Positions 55,246-64,000 of a stretch of 64,000 nt of DNA are shown one piece after another. This stretch comes from CBDEUK01 sp965250225 (GTDB taxonomy: Bacteria; Pseudomonadota; Gammaproteobacteria; Eutrophobiales; Eutrophobiaceae): contig CBDFNQ010000030.1 in NCBI GenBank assembly GCA_965250225.1, forward strand, positions 1 through 64,000, written 5' to 3'. Each line of letters starts with the position of its first letter. The stretch's first letter is position 1. The notes below the pieces were generated by a model. That model was given only the letters and a program-made list of their open reading frames with translations. It searched no databases and had not been told where the DNA came from. The translations under genes were made by a program, and so were the position numbers.

Positions 55246-55505
55246 CTTGAGAAATTCCCGATGGAAAAAAGCCGGGTATTATACAGATTCATTGCAAGAT
55301 AGCGATGAACGACCATCGCGACTCAATTGATTCCAACATCCACCTGGATAGCCATACCAGAATAAATAACTCTAATCTTCGTAATTTACATAAAATTAGG
55401 CTTCTTATTAGTTGAAATACTTGAATTTATTTACATAATGAAAGATGATTGTAAACAGGCATTAAAATAATTCATCTGATAGCAGCATCACAGGCACTTT
55501 TAAAA

Positions 55506-56240
55506 ATGGCGATAAAGGAAGAATCCAGAATAGGGAATAATAAGCTAAGTGGTATCAGCAAAAGCAACTGGTTGATCAACCAGGAAAAGCTCGAATACAT
55601 CTATCTCTATTTCAACGAGCTCACCTACTCCATCAACGGCATGGAACTGAATGAAGCCCATAATTTCAAGCTGACCAATACAATATCGCTCATGGGTTTA
55701 AGAAAACGTCATTATGTTTGCAATACAAAACGCCATCAGAAAGGGGATATCCTTGCTTTCACCTTCCGCTATCACCTGATGGGTGTAAGCAATTACGCCA
55801 TTAAAGTAACCAGTAAGGAAGAAGCTGATTTTCTCAGCAAAATTTTAACGGAACGAAAAATTCGCTTTCAACGTCATGATGAAAACCCCAATATGATACC
55901 TCGCCATATTCTGTTTGATATTACACCGAAGATCACAACCCGCCTTGTTTTTACACCCGATCCGCAAACTGGTTTGATCATCTTGAACATTACGAATTAT
56001 GACGGTAAGTGGAACCAAACACTGAAATTCAAACCAGAGCGGATCAATAGTGAATTACTGGATGAAATTGGTAGATTTTCTTTGCATCAGGATAATGAGT
56101 TACTTGAGATCACTGGAAACCGTTTAAGCTTAAGTATGCTGGAAAAACTGCGAGCAAAACTGCACGGTGAAGAACAAAAACACCCACCACAACAACAGGA
56201 TCCACGACTATTGAGTTTGCTTAAACGCCACTTACGTTAA
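55506..56240 (+). CDS. Conserved-looking protein of unknown function
   Basis: The 244-residue protein begins MAIKEESRIGNNKLSGISKS and has no signal peptide or membrane helix. Predicted structure is mixed, with strand-rich central parts (HILFDITPKITTRLVFTPDP) and a helical C-terminus ending in a basic LLSLLKRHLR. I do not recognise the family. It is divergent from typA and convergent with dapB, 11 bases apart. There is no clear ribosome site, as with the kinase and regulator genes of the nearby island, which shares its orientation and similar coding style. Confidence 0.7.
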   Translation: MAIKEESRIGNNKLSGISKSNWLINQEKLEYIYLYFNELTYSINGMELNEAHNFKLTNTISLMGLRKRHYVCNTKRHQKGDILAFTFRYHLMGVSNYAIKVTSKEEADFLSKILTERKIRFQRHDENPNMIPRHILFDITPKITTRLVFTPDPQTGLIILNITNYDGKWNQTLKFKPERINSELLDEIGRFSLHQDNELLEITGNRLSLSMLEKLRAKLHGEEQKHPPQQQDPRLLSLLKRHLR

Positions 56241-56251
56241 GAAAGTAAGTA

Positions 56252-57052
56252 TTAAAGACCCAACACATCCTGCATATCAAACAAACCGTTTTCTTTACTG
56301 GCTAACCATTTGGCCGCACGTACAGCTCCAGCGGCAAAGGTTTTACGGCTGCTGGCCTTGTGTGTAATTTCAACTCTTTCACCTTCGCTGGCAAACATAA
56401 CCGTATGTTCACCAACAATATCACCAGCACGAATGGTCTCGAAACCAATCGTTTTATCATTACGTTCACCCGTGACACCCTCACGTCCATACACCGCACA
56501 TTCTTTTAAATCACGGCCTAATGTTGTTGCAACAACCTCACCCATACGCAAAGCCGTGCCTGAAGGCGCGTCCTTTTTATGCCGATGGTGTGCTTCAATT
56601 ATTTCAATATCCGTATCATCACCAATTACTTTCGCCGTCAATTCCAGTAACTTCAAACACACATTCACACCGATGCTCATATTTGGCGCAAAAACAATAG
56701 CGATATCATTTGCAGCATTTGTAATCTCGGCCTTTTGTTGATGAGACAAACCTGTTGTACCAATCACCATACGCTTACCCGAAGCATGACATTTTTCAAC
56801 ATTATTCAATACAGATTCAGCCAGGGTAAAATCAATCAACACATCAAAATCATCTGTCACTGTAGCGATATCATTCACAATGGAAACACCCAGTTTCCCT
56901 AAGGCTGCAACCTCACCCGCATCCGCGCCTACTAATGACGATTCAGGATGCTCAATCGCCGCACCAATCTGAACACCGTCCGTATCCTGACAGACCTCCA
57001 GAATTGTTTTTCCCATGCGACCAGCCGCGCCACAAACAGCAATACGTGTCAT
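56252..57052 (-). CDS. dapB: 4-hydroxy-tetrahydrodipicolinate reductase
   Basis: DapB reduces the dipicolinate intermediate in lysine and diaminopimelate synthesis. The 266-residue protein has the nucleotide loop AVCGAAGRMGKTIL, the motif VIGTTGLSH and the substrate site EAHHRHKKDAPSGTA. It stands downstream of dnaJ in the usual orientation, but with three accessory genes inserted, and carA is displaced. Confidence 0.96.
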   Translation of the reverse strand: MTRIAVCGAAGRMGKTILEVCQDTDGVQIGAAIEHPESSLVGADAGEVAALGKLGVSIVNDIATVTDDFDVLIDFTLAESVLNNVEKCHASGKRMVIGTTGLSHQQKAEITNAANDIAIVFAPNMSIGVNVCLKLLELTAKVIGDDTDIEIIEAHHRHKKDAPSGTALRMGEVVATTLGRDLKECAVYGREGVTGERNDKTIGFETIRAGDIVGEHTVMFASEGERVEITHKASSRKTFAAGAVRAAKWLASKENGLFDMQDVLGL

Positions 57053-57121
57053 TTGATAAGTTCTCTCTTTTATAAAATTGGAAAAGAGTATACAACAAGC
57101 TCGGCTTTTTAGGGATGAGAG

Positions 57122-57691
57122 TTACTGGTTTGATTCATAAACTTCAATCTTTATAGGTGATCCAGCATTAAGATCAGTTTCTATCGATTCCTGTTTAGTA
57201 GCATTCAATTGGTACTGGTTATAATTAATATATACCACTGCCTGCTTTTCAGCATAACTTCGTTGAGTCCCGAACAAGCGGTGATGCTCAACCAGATGTT
57301 GTATACGTTTTTCTGCTTTTTTATTACCATTTTCACCTGCCGCAAAATACCACATATAACTTGTGACAAAATCTAATGGTTTGGTCGCGTTATTTTCAAT
57401 CATCATTCCAAAATTCAATTGCGCTGAGGCGTGCTTTTGTTTCGCCGCTTTTTCAAACCATGATTCAGCTTTCACTGCATCTCTATGTCCGTGAAGACCC
57501 AAATAATAGATCATACCCAGATAATTCTGTGCCTCTGGATCACCCTCTTCGGCCAGTGGTTTAAATAGTGAAAAAGCCTTGTCATATTCCTGAGAATCAA
57601 AGAGCTCAATCGCAGTCGCGGGTTGTTTGTCACAAGCTGATATTGATATGAATAAAACAAGAAACAGAGAGAAGAGAATTTTTTTTATCAT
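57122..57691 (-). CDS. Sel1-repeat lipoprotein
   Basis: With the start at 57691 (MIKKILFSLFLVLFISISAC) the protein is 189 residues, with a lipobox Cys at residue 20. Two Sel1-like repeats follow (GDPEAQNYLGMIYYLGLHGH; AKQKHASAQLNFGMMIENNA) and a polar C-terminus. It is probably a periplasm-facing scaffold. The Sel1 repeats echo those of the kinase at 48696. Neighbouring FHA and protease genes run in the same direction but are over 130 bases away. Confidence 0.8.
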   Translation of the reverse strand: MIKKILFSLFLVLFISISACDKQPATAIELFDSQEYDKAFSLFKPLAEEGDPEAQNYLGMIYYLGLHGHRDAVKAESWFEKAAKQKHASAQLNFGMMIENNATKPLDFVTSYMWYFAAGENGNKKAEKRIQHLVEHHRLFGTQRSYAEKQAVVYINYNQYQLNATKQESIETDLNAGSPIKIEVYESNQ

Positions 57692-57824
57692 GAAAAATCT
57701 CGATTCAATTAACAATTTATTCTAATGGATCATCAAATACTGTGTATGACGATCACTATCTAGAGACCCAGAGCAAAAAACCCACTAACCCCTTTAGTGA
57801 CGAAAGATACAATACAAATAAGAT

Positions 57825-58778
57825 TTATTTATCCGATTGTTTCCGCTCTGCTTGCAAATTTTCAAATAGAGATTCTGATTCATTCAAATAATCATCAACA
57901 GATAGATCGGAATGTATTTTAAACATGGGTGGTTTCAAGACTTGAGAATAAGAAGGTTCCCATTCAAATTCTTCTTTCTCCAATTCGTAGATGCCAAAGA
58001 AAAATGCAAATGAAAAACAGGCAACAAAAAAAGCAACCGAAGTAGATTTATGAAGATTGGTTGCAATAGAAAGATTTAACTTTAATAGCAACGTAATGAT
58101 AAACAGTGTGAACAGCCAACTAATAACATCGCCAATCAGTGCACTGTTACTCATGTATTCAAGCGGTTCAAATACATGCTCACCGATGATCGCTAATAAA
58201 TAGACTCCTGCTGTCACAGAAAGTTGGACATAAAATTGAGGTTGATGTCGTAACACACGCCCTACTATTGACCATATCGCTGCCCAACAAACGGTGAGAA
58301 AAACACCCAACAATGCCTCTGAGGCCAGATCTTGCCACTTTATCATTGTCGATGTTTGTAGGTACTCAGAGAACGCAACCGCCAGGCCAACCAGAAACAA
58401 CATGATGGCTGGTAATATTGTGCGCCAGTGACCATCGACCAACCAGTTCGTCACTAAGAGTTTTCGTGTTTCTTCAATCTGGTGATCATTGGCATAGAAT
58501 CTCAATACGGTTCGGCCAATCATTACCTTGTCACCAGATTGTATTTTTATCTGTGAATTTTTAACCGGCTGGCCATTGACTAATACCGGGTTGGTTGTAT
58601 CCAGAATATCGAGAAACCATTCCATATTACTTTCTCGCAACCTGAGTTGTTCGGCAGCGACATAGTGATCCGTTAATACCAGATCATTGCTATAGGCGCG
58701 ACCAATAGTATAGATTTGCCCTTTGCATCTGACAAATTTGGCATAATGACCGTAACGAGGCCCGATTTGAATATTCAT
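57825..58778 (-). CDS. FHA-domain polytopic membrane protein
   Basis: Started at the ATG at 58778, which overlaps the protease stop as ATGA, the protein is 317 residues. The N-terminal FHA domain (residues ~1-97) shows YTIGRAYSNDLVL, the AAEQLRL segment where the usual Ser-His is altered, and LVNGQPVKNSQIKIQSGDKV. FHA domains bind phosphothreonine. Five to six membrane helices follow (~115-265), then a soluble acidic tail. Phosphothreonine from the window's kinases is an obvious candidate ligand; this is inference. Three extra in-frame codons upstream are possible but less likely. Confidence 0.85.
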   Translation of the reverse strand: MNIQIGPRYGHYAKFVRCKGQIYTIGRAYSNDLVLTDHYVAAEQLRLRESNMEWFLDILDTTNPVLVNGQPVKNSQIKIQSGDKVMIGRTVLRFYANDHQIEETRKLLVTNWLVDGHWRTILPAIMLFLVGLAVAFSEYLQTSTMIKWQDLASEALLGVFLTVCWAAIWSIVGRVLRHQPQFYVQLSVTAGVYLLAIIGEHVFEPLEYMSNSALIGDVISWLFTLFIITLLLKLNLSIATNLHKSTSVAFFVACFSFAFFFGIYELEKEEFEWEPSYSQVLKPPMFKIHSDLSVDDYLNESESLFENLQAERKQSDK

Positions 58779-60037
58779 TGTTCCCATTCGATAGAATCCA
58801 TAAATTTTTTAAACAATAAATGAATATTCTTTTTGCTAATACCTGTTGCACTGGTTTTAATAATGATTGCTTTATCATTTAAATCGACCGATGCTAAAAG
58901 CAATATTGCATCATATAAATCATCGTATTTGTGGTAGGCACGAATGCAGGTTGAGGCACGCCATGAATGTTGGCTGATATGAATGAAATCAGTCTTACAT
59001 TCATAGTTGCTGACATCTTCTTTACTGGACACATTATTTAAATAACTGTGTTTAAATCTTTCCTCTAAATAATGATAAAACTGAAAACGATTTAACTCAG
59101 TCGTGTATATCCATTCGTAATCATAGGTAAGAGCGCCCGTATAAAAATTGCTATGAATATATAATTGATCCTGTGATTGACAATGTTTGTGAACCGCTTT
59201 GAAACGGGAGTCATATTTATCATCAGTATGTCCCCAACACTTTAATGATGGACTGATTTTCCCCGGCAAATTTAATTCTGCAAGGGAATTCATTTCCCAA
59301 TCAGTCTTCAACAACTCATCAAAAAATATTGCCTGATCTTTTAATAACAAACGTTCGATTTCTTTTTCAAAAATCTCTGGCTTTCCACTGGCAATAGTAT
59401 TTTTTAATAGTCGATCAAGCTCTACCACTGGCACCAGAAAACTCAACTGTTCACTACCTTTCGATACATTAATGCCTATAACATTGCCATCACCATCAAA
59501 TGCAGGCCCGCCACTCATCCCTGCATTCAATGAACCTGAAAACAGAATTTTATGATAGCGAGATGTATCAATCAAACCATTGTAATTACCTTCAATGATC
59601 GTCATTCCTAAATCATGGGGATTTCCCATGGAATAGATACGATCACCTTTTGCTAACGGTTTTAAGTTGAAACTGAAAGAATTTTCAGTAGGTGGCTCAA
59701 TTTTTATAATGGCAAGGTCATGAATAACATCAATTCCGGTCAGCTCTGCATTGCCAACTGCACCGTTATGAAATACATACTCAAGCCGATATTTTTCAGG
59801 TTCATGGATCGTATCCGACACCACGTGAAAATTTGTAGCTAGATAACCATCCGCACTGATCTGAAAACCCGATCCAATCGAGGATTTATTACCAGAAGCC
59901 TTATCAATCACACGGATCTGATAAACCTTATCCTTCAGTTTTGTAAACAAAGTACTGGCCGTTCCTTGTGCTGATGCATTCGAAACACAAAAAATAAAAA
60001 TGATTGCCAATACCAAATGATATAAACCGCGTGTCAT
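58775..60037 (-). CDS. Exported trypsin-like serine protease (S1C, no PDZ domain)
   Basis: The 420-residue protein has a signal peptide (LVLAIIFIFCVSNASAQ) and a protease domain at residues ~28-215 with the triad H71 (NFHVV), D107 (HDLAIIKI) and S175 (NAGMSGGPAF). HtrA/Deg relatives carry PDZ domains after this core; here a ~200-residue unrelated C-terminal region with several Cys and Tyr follows instead (HKHCQSQDQLYIHSNFYTGA). It is therefore a periplasmic or surface protease of unknown target. Its stop overlaps the start of the FHA gene, showing translational coupling. Confidence 0.88.
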   Translation of the reverse strand: MTRGLYHLVLAIIFIFCVSNASAQGTASTLFTKLKDKVYQIRVIDKASGNKSSIGSGFQISADGYLATNFHVVSDTIHEPEKYRLEYVFHNGAVGNAELTGIDVIHDLAIIKIEPPTENSFSFNLKPLAKGDRIYSMGNPHDLGMTIIEGNYNGLIDTSRYHKILFSGSLNAGMSGGPAFDGDGNVIGINVSKGSEQLSFLVPVVELDRLLKNTIASGKPEIFEKEIERLLLKDQAIFFDELLKTDWEMNSLAELNLPGKISPSLKCWGHTDDKYDSRFKAVHKHCQSQDQLYIHSNFYTGALTYDYEWIYTTELNRFQFYHYLEERFKHSYLNNVSSKEDVSNYECKTDFIHISQHSWRASTCIRAYHKYDDLYDAILLLASVDLNDKAIIIKTSATGISKKNIHLLFKKFMDSIEWEQ

Positions 60038-60200
60038 AAACCTGTCCTGTTAACGATTATTATTACTTACATACTTTGAGAATAATGGGGATGTCATTGA
60101 TTTACAAATAATCTATCGATAATGCATAGTGTTTGATTTATACAATTTATTTGAATATTGGTTGCACTTATTTGGGCCGACTACCAAATAGCCATAGTTA

Positions 60201-60300
60201 TTTTTTCCCAGAATAAGGCGCAGTGCTTTTGAGCAACGGAATTTACACGCCAGTAAGTGAGTAGCGGAAAAAGTGCTGCAACGAAATTATGGGGGAAAAG
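60201..60300. repeat. Imperfect palindromic repeat (type E) after dnaJ
   Basis: TTTTTTCCCAGAAT and CAGTGCTTTT at the left pair imperfectly with ATTATGGGGGAAAAG and AAAAAGTGCTG at the right. The element is about 100 bases and ends eight bases after the dnaJ stop codon. Similar GCAACGGAATTTAC-type intergenic palindromes occur in other gammaproteobacteria as I recall. No coding content is apparent. Confidence 0.55.
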
Positions 60301-60307
60301 AGCATGA

Positions 60308-61441
60308 CTAGTCCGTCATGGAATCAAAAAACCGCTTCACCCCATCTAACCACGATGTGGCCTGTGGACTATGCTTGGTTCCACCATCATTCATTGAATC
60401 CTGAAATTCTTGCAACAGTTCTTTTTGTTTGCGTGATAACCTGACTGGTGTTTCTAACATGATACGACATAACAAATCACCTTTGGCAGATGAACGTACT
60501 GTTTTCACACCTTTGCCGCGTAAACGAAATAATTTTCCGGTTTGTGTTTCAGTGGGTATTTTTAATTTTACCCGCCCTGATAGCGTGGGGACTTCCAATT
60601 CTCCACCCAGAGCAGCTGTTGCAAAACTGATCGGTACATCACAATAAAGGTCTGTTCCATCACGTGTAAAAATAGCATGATCTTTTACAATGACATGCAC
60701 ATAGAGATCGCCGGATGGTCCGCTGTTCTCTCCTGCTTCACCCTCACCCGATAAGCGAATGCGATCGCCAGTATCCACACCGGGTGGCACTTTGACGGAA
60801 ATAGTTTTGTTGTCACGCAGGCGACCTTTACCAGTACATGTGTTGCATGGGTCTTTAATGATCTTGCCCTGACCACGACATTGCGGGCAGGTCTGCTGCA
60901 CCGAGAAGAATCCCTGTTGCATACGTACCTGACCGATACCATTACAGGTGGGGCACCCAACAGGACTGCTACCTTTTTTTGCACCGGAACCATTACAAGT
61001 ATGACAACTCACCATTTTAGGAACACGGATCTTGATGGTCGAACCAGACACCGCATCTTCCAATGACATTTCCAGGTCGTAACGTAAATCTGCGCCACGA
61101 TAAACACGTTCTCCAGATTGGCCTCCACCGCCACCAAAGATATCACCAAAGACACTATCAAAAATATCACCAAAACCAGCACCACCTGCGCCCGCTCCTG
61201 GGTTTCCAGCTGCGTTACTGACTGCATCGTGACCAAAGCGATCATAAGCCCCGCGCTTTTGTCCATCAGAAAGCACATCGTATGCCTCTTTGGCTTCCTT
61301 GAATTTTTCTTCGGCCTCGGTATTTCCTTCGTTGCGATCGGGATGATATTTCATCGCCAGACGACGATAAGATTTTTTTAATTCATCATCTTCCGCGCCT
61401 TTGCTGACACCAAGGACTTCATAATAATCACGCTTTGCCAT
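60308..61441 (-). CDS. dnaJ: Co-chaperone DnaJ
   Basis: DnaJ delivers clients to DnaK and stimulates its ATPase. The 377-residue protein has the J domain with HPD (MKYHPDRNEG), a Gly-rich linker, four zinc-binding CxxCxGxG repeats (CHTCNGSG, CPTCNGIG, CPQCRGQG, CNTCTGKG) and the C-terminal substrate domains. It follows dnaK by 147 bases containing a strong hairpin. Confidence 0.97.
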   Translation of the reverse strand: MAKRDYYEVLGVSKGAEDDELKKSYRRLAMKYHPDRNEGNTEAEEKFKEAKEAYDVLSDGQKRGAYDRFGHDAVSNAAGNPGAGAGGAGFGDIFDSVFGDIFGGGGGQSGERVYRGADLRYDLEMSLEDAVSGSTIKIRVPKMVSCHTCNGSGAKKGSSPVGCPTCNGIGQVRMQQGFFSVQQTCPQCRGQGKIIKDPCNTCTGKGRLRDNKTISVKVPPGVDTGDRIRLSGEGEAGENSGPSGDLYVHVIVKDHAIFTRDGTDLYCDVPISFATAALGGELEVPTLSGRVKLKIPTETQTGKLFRLRGKGVKTVRSSAKGDLLCRIMLETPVRLSRKQKELLQEFQDSMNDGGTKHSPQATSWLDGVKRFFDSMTD

Positions 61442-61513
61442 TTTTTGGTTCTTCGTTTAATAATACTTTTATTGAAATATTGTTCGTTGCTACAGGCTCT
61501 CTACAATGCAATC

Positions 61514-61544
61514 AGCCCGGAAAGAGCATTCACTCTCCCGGGCT
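61514..61544 (-). promoter_or_regulatory. Strong hairpin between dnaK and dnaJ
   Basis: AGCCCGG and CCGGGCT form a seven-pair GC-rich stem, with additional AGAG/CTCT pairing inside. No U tract follows on the minus strand, so it is more likely an mRNA-processing or stabilising structure, or a weak attenuator that keeps DnaJ levels below DnaK, than a terminator. Confidence 0.55.
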
Positions 61545-61588
61545 TATATTTTTAAAGTCCGATGACTTAACCAGCTGCATTAAACCGA

Positions 61589-63526
61589 TTATTTACTCGT
61601 GTCATCAACCTCTTCAAACTCAGCATCAACAACATCATCCTGACTTTCACTGGACTCAGGATTAATATCAGCCGGATCAATATCGGGAGCCTGATCACCT
61701 TCGGCCGCTGACTTTTGATAAGCGCGCTCAGCGAGTTTGCCTGCAGCTTCCGTTAACGTCTTGGTCTTCTCTTCAATCGCATCTTTGCTATCACCTTTCA
61801 GTGCTTCTTCCACATCGGCAATCGCAGCTTCGATATCAGTCTTCTCCTGTTCCTCAACTTCATCAGCCAGTTCTTCAAGAGATTTCCTGGTTGCATGCAC
61901 CATGTTTTCAGCCATGTTTTTGGTATCGATCAATTCTTTGGCGATACGATCTTCCTCAGCATGTGCTTCTGCATCCTTAATCATTTCATCAACTTCTTCA
62001 TCCGATAAACCACTGGAGGCTTTAATGACAATCGATTGTTCTTTACCAGTTGCCTTATCTTTTGCTGAAACATTCAAGATACCATTGGCATCGATATCAA
62101 ATGCAACTTCAATCTGTGGCACACCACGAGCAGCAGGCGGAATATCACTCAAGTCAAAACGACCCAGTGATTTATTACCCGACGCCATTTCACGTTCGCC
62201 CTGCAACACATGAACCGTCACCGCTGTTTGATTGTCATCAGCAGTTGAGAACACTTGTTGTGCCTTGGTTGGGATAGTGGTGTTCTTATCAATTAACTTG
62301 GTCATCACACCACCCATGGTTTCTATACCCAGTGACAACGGTGTGACATCCAGTAACAGAACGTCTTTCACATCGCCGCCTAATACACCCGCCTGAATTG
62401 CAGCACCTACGGCGACCGCCTCATCCGGATTCACATCGCGGCGTGGTTCTTTACCAAAGAACTCTTCAACTGTAGCCTGCACTTTCGGCATACGAGTCTG
62501 ACCACCAACCAGTATCACATCGGTAATATCCTCAGTGCCAAGACCGGCATCTTTCAAAGCAACGCGACAGGGTTCAATGGTACGTTCCACTAAATCTTCT
62601 ACCAGTGATTCGAGCTTGGCACGAGATAACTTAAGATTTAAATGTTTCGGACCCGAAGCATCCGCTGTGATATAGGGCAAGTTCACATCGGTTTGTGTAC
62701 TGGAAGATAATTCTATCTTGGCTTTTTCTGCCGCTTCTTTTAAACGCTGTAAAGCCAGTGGATCATTGTGTAAATCCACGCCTTGTTCTTTTTTGAATTC
62801 ATCACAGAGAAAATCAATGATGCGGAAATCAAAATCTTCACCTCCAAGAAAAGTGTCACCATTGGTAGCAAGTACTTCGAATTGATGTTCGCCATCGATC
62901 TCGGCAATTTCAATAATGGAAACGTCGAAGGTTCCACCACCTAAATCATAAACAGCAATCTTGACATCTCCGCGATTTTTATCCATGCCGTAAGCAAGGG
63001 CTGCTGCGGTCGGTTCGTTAATAATACGTTTCACTTCAAGGCCTGCAATACGACCGGCGTCTTTTGTTGCCTGACGTTGTGAATCGTTAAAATAAGCCGG
63101 TACGGTAATCACCGCTTCACTCACTTCTTCACCCAGATAATCTTCAGCGGTTTGCTTCATTTTCATGAGTACGCGCGCAGAAATTTCTGGTGGAGCCATC
63201 TTCTTACCTTTGACCTCTACCCAGGCATCATTGTTATCCGCCTTGACGATTTTATAAGGCACCAGTTTGATGTCTTTTTGTACCGCGTCTTCATCAAAAC
63301 GACGGCCGATCAAACGTTTCACTGCGTATAAGGTATTCTCAGGATTGGTGACTGATTGACGCTTGGCAGATTGACCCACCAGAACTTCCTCACCATCTGT
63401 ATAGGCCACAATGGAAGGCGTGGTTCTTGCACCTTCGCTGTTTTCTATGACTTTTGGTTTACCACCTTCCAGTACCGCAACACATGAGTTGGTAGTACCC
63501 AGGTCTATTCCGATAATTTTTCCCAT
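61589..63526 (-). CDS. dnaK: Chaperone DnaK (Hsp70)
   Basis: The start is the ATG at 63526, preceded by GGAGAG, giving MGKIIGIDLGTTNSCVAVLE and a 645-residue protein; five earlier codons are probably untranslated. The ATPase signatures are present (IDLGTTNS, VYDLGGGTFDVSI, ILVGGQTRMPKVQ), followed by the linker DVLLLDVTPLSLGIE and a helical lid with an acidic tail ending in VDAEFEEVDD. Order grpE-dnaK-dnaJ is conserved. Confidence 0.97.
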   Translation of the reverse strand: MGKIIGIDLGTTNSCVAVLEGGKPKVIENSEGARTTPSIVAYTDGEEVLVGQSAKRQSVTNPENTLYAVKRLIGRRFDEDAVQKDIKLVPYKIVKADNNDAWVEVKGKKMAPPEISARVLMKMKQTAEDYLGEEVSEAVITVPAYFNDSQRQATKDAGRIAGLEVKRIINEPTAAALAYGMDKNRGDVKIAVYDLGGGTFDVSIIEIAEIDGEHQFEVLATNGDTFLGGEDFDFRIIDFLCDEFKKEQGVDLHNDPLALQRLKEAAEKAKIELSSSTQTDVNLPYITADASGPKHLNLKLSRAKLESLVEDLVERTIEPCRVALKDAGLGTEDITDVILVGGQTRMPKVQATVEEFFGKEPRRDVNPDEAVAVGAAIQAGVLGGDVKDVLLLDVTPLSLGIETMGGVMTKLIDKNTTIPTKAQQVFSTADDNQTAVTVHVLQGEREMASGNKSLGRFDLSDIPPAARGVPQIEVAFDIDANGILNVSAKDKATGKEQSIVIKASSGLSDEEVDEMIKDAEAHAEEDRIAKELIDTKNMAENMVHATRKSLEELADEVEEQEKTDIEAAIADVEEALKGDSKDAIEEKTKTLTEAAGKLAERAYQKSAAEGDQAPDIDPADINPESSESQDDVVDAEFEEVDDTSK

Positions 63527-63578
63527 CGTATAACTCTCCAAAATGCCAGATAGTTTGTTCTATCTGTTGAATGTATAT

Positions 63579-63731
63579 AGGAAACTCTGACTAAGTCAGT
63601 GTTTCCTGTGGCACAAGGATGTGCCATCATTTTCAATAACAATAAGTTATTGAAAATGTAAGAAAACTAAAAATCGCATTTTTAGTTTTCGCCCTCTGAC
63701 AAGTCAGGGATAGACTTGCTCAGAGGTTCCT
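63579..63731. repeat. Multi-hairpin repeat (family B, short copy) between grpE and dnaK
   Basis: This 153-base copy is a chain of four near-perfect hairpins: AGGAAACTCTGAC/GTCAGTGTTTCCT, CATTTTCAATAAC/GTTATTGAAAATG, AAACTAAAAA/TTTTTAGTTT, and CCTCTGACAAGTC/GACTTGCTCAGAGG. The outer ends also match each other in inverted form (AGGAAACTCTG and CAGAGGTTCCT). It matches the longer copy at 10956-11500. It would sit in the 5' leader or the grpE-dnaK spacer of the heat-shock transcript. Confidence 0.8.
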
Positions 63732-63793
63732 ATAAGACTAAATGACTTAACTTGTTTGATTACATGGGGTTTAGGCCACGCTTTTCAAGCCTG

Positions 63794-64000
63794 TTACTTT
63801 GCGACCACAACCATTGCCGGTCGCACCAGACGACCATTGAGTTCATAACCTTTCTGCATCACTGCTGTTACCGTGCCAGATTCCATACCTTCAAGCTCCT
63901 GCATGGAAACTGCCTCATGCAATTCGGGATTAAATTTCTCCCCTTGTGGAAAGATTTCAGTAACACCAAATTTTTCCATCACTGCGCTGAATTTATCTAA
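63794..64000 (-). CDS. grpE: Nucleotide exchange factor GrpE, C-terminal part
   Basis: GrpE releases ADP from DnaK. The last 68 codons are in the window (LDKFSAVMEKFGVTEIFPQG to RLVRPAMVVVAK); the rest lies beyond the right edge. The beta-domain segments FNPELHEAVS and VMQKGYELNGRLVRPAMVVV are diagnostic. It precedes dnaK, with a family-B repeat between them. Confidence 0.95.
   Translation of the reverse strand, partial: LDKFSAVMEKFGVTEIFPQGEKFNPELHEAVSMQELEGMESGTVTAVMQKGYELNGRLVRPAMVVVAK

Overview
The window is a stretch of chromosome from a gammaproteobacterium of moderate to low GC. Almost every gene and its order match the gammaproteobacterial backbone: leuB-asd-fimV-truA-trpF-trpB, then trpA-accD-folC-dedD-cvpA-purF-metZ, and grpE-dnaK-dnaJ, dapB-carA-carB-greA, rlmE-ftsH-glmM. 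The FimV protein points to polar type IV pili. Malate thiokinase and malyl-CoA lyase are serine-cycle enzymes and suggest present or past C1/glyoxylate metabolism. The species cannot be named from sequence alone. I see no tRNA, rRNA, CRISPR array or prophage.

Layout. (1) 1-3.8 kb, minus strand: serine-cycle block mcl-mtkA-mtkB followed by a hydroxyacid dehydrogenase cut by the window edge. Upstream of mcl lies a dead fragment of serine-glyoxylate aminotransferase behind a long structured leader. (2) 4-5.1 kb: an IS630-type insertion sequence. (3) 5.1-9.2 kb: metZ under a SAM-II riboswitch with a promoter and terminator, then an Amt transporter plus a membrane-anchored Ser/Thr kinase. (4) 9.3-26.5 kb: purF, cvpA, SPOR protein, folC, accD, trpA, htpX, trpB, trpF, truA, fimV, a lone FimV N-domain protein, asd, leuB. 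Three palindromic repeats are wedged between genes here, each starting exactly at a stop codon. (5) 26.6-29.7 kb: an EamA exporter and the divergent dapC-dapD pair. (6) 29.7-36.1 kb: an accessory patch with a lipoprotein gene broken by one UGA, a nucleotidyltransferase pair, a tautomerase, and an ovothiol operon (ovoA-ovoB-membrane protein). (7) 36.2-47.7 kb: second htpX, HugZ-like protein, glmM (apparent AUU start), ftsH, rlmE, greA, carB, carA. (8) 47.9-53.4 kb, plus strand: Rieske protein, a PEP-CTERM-like gene remnant, and a signalling island (kinase with Sel1 repeats, response regulator with TPRs, small histidine kinase, 50-residue protein). (9) 53.4-64 kb: typA, an unknown protein, dapB, a Sel1 lipoprotein, an FHA membrane protein translationally coupled to a trypsin-like protease, dnaJ, dnaK and the 3' end of grpE.

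How the parts work together. MtkAB and Mcl convert malate through malyl-CoA to acetyl-CoA and glyoxylate; the missing aminotransferase must be encoded elsewhere or the cycle is reconfigured. Amino-acid genes (trp, leu, asd, dap, metZ), nucleotide genes (purF, carAB) and chaperone genes are housekeeping. The unusual content is regulatory and signalling: two Ser/Thr kinases, an FHA protein, a protease, a REC-TPR/HK pair, a SAM-II riboswitch, and a terminator-like hairpin just after the carA promoter. At least five different palindromic, MITE-like intergenic elements are present; one family occurs twice in the window.
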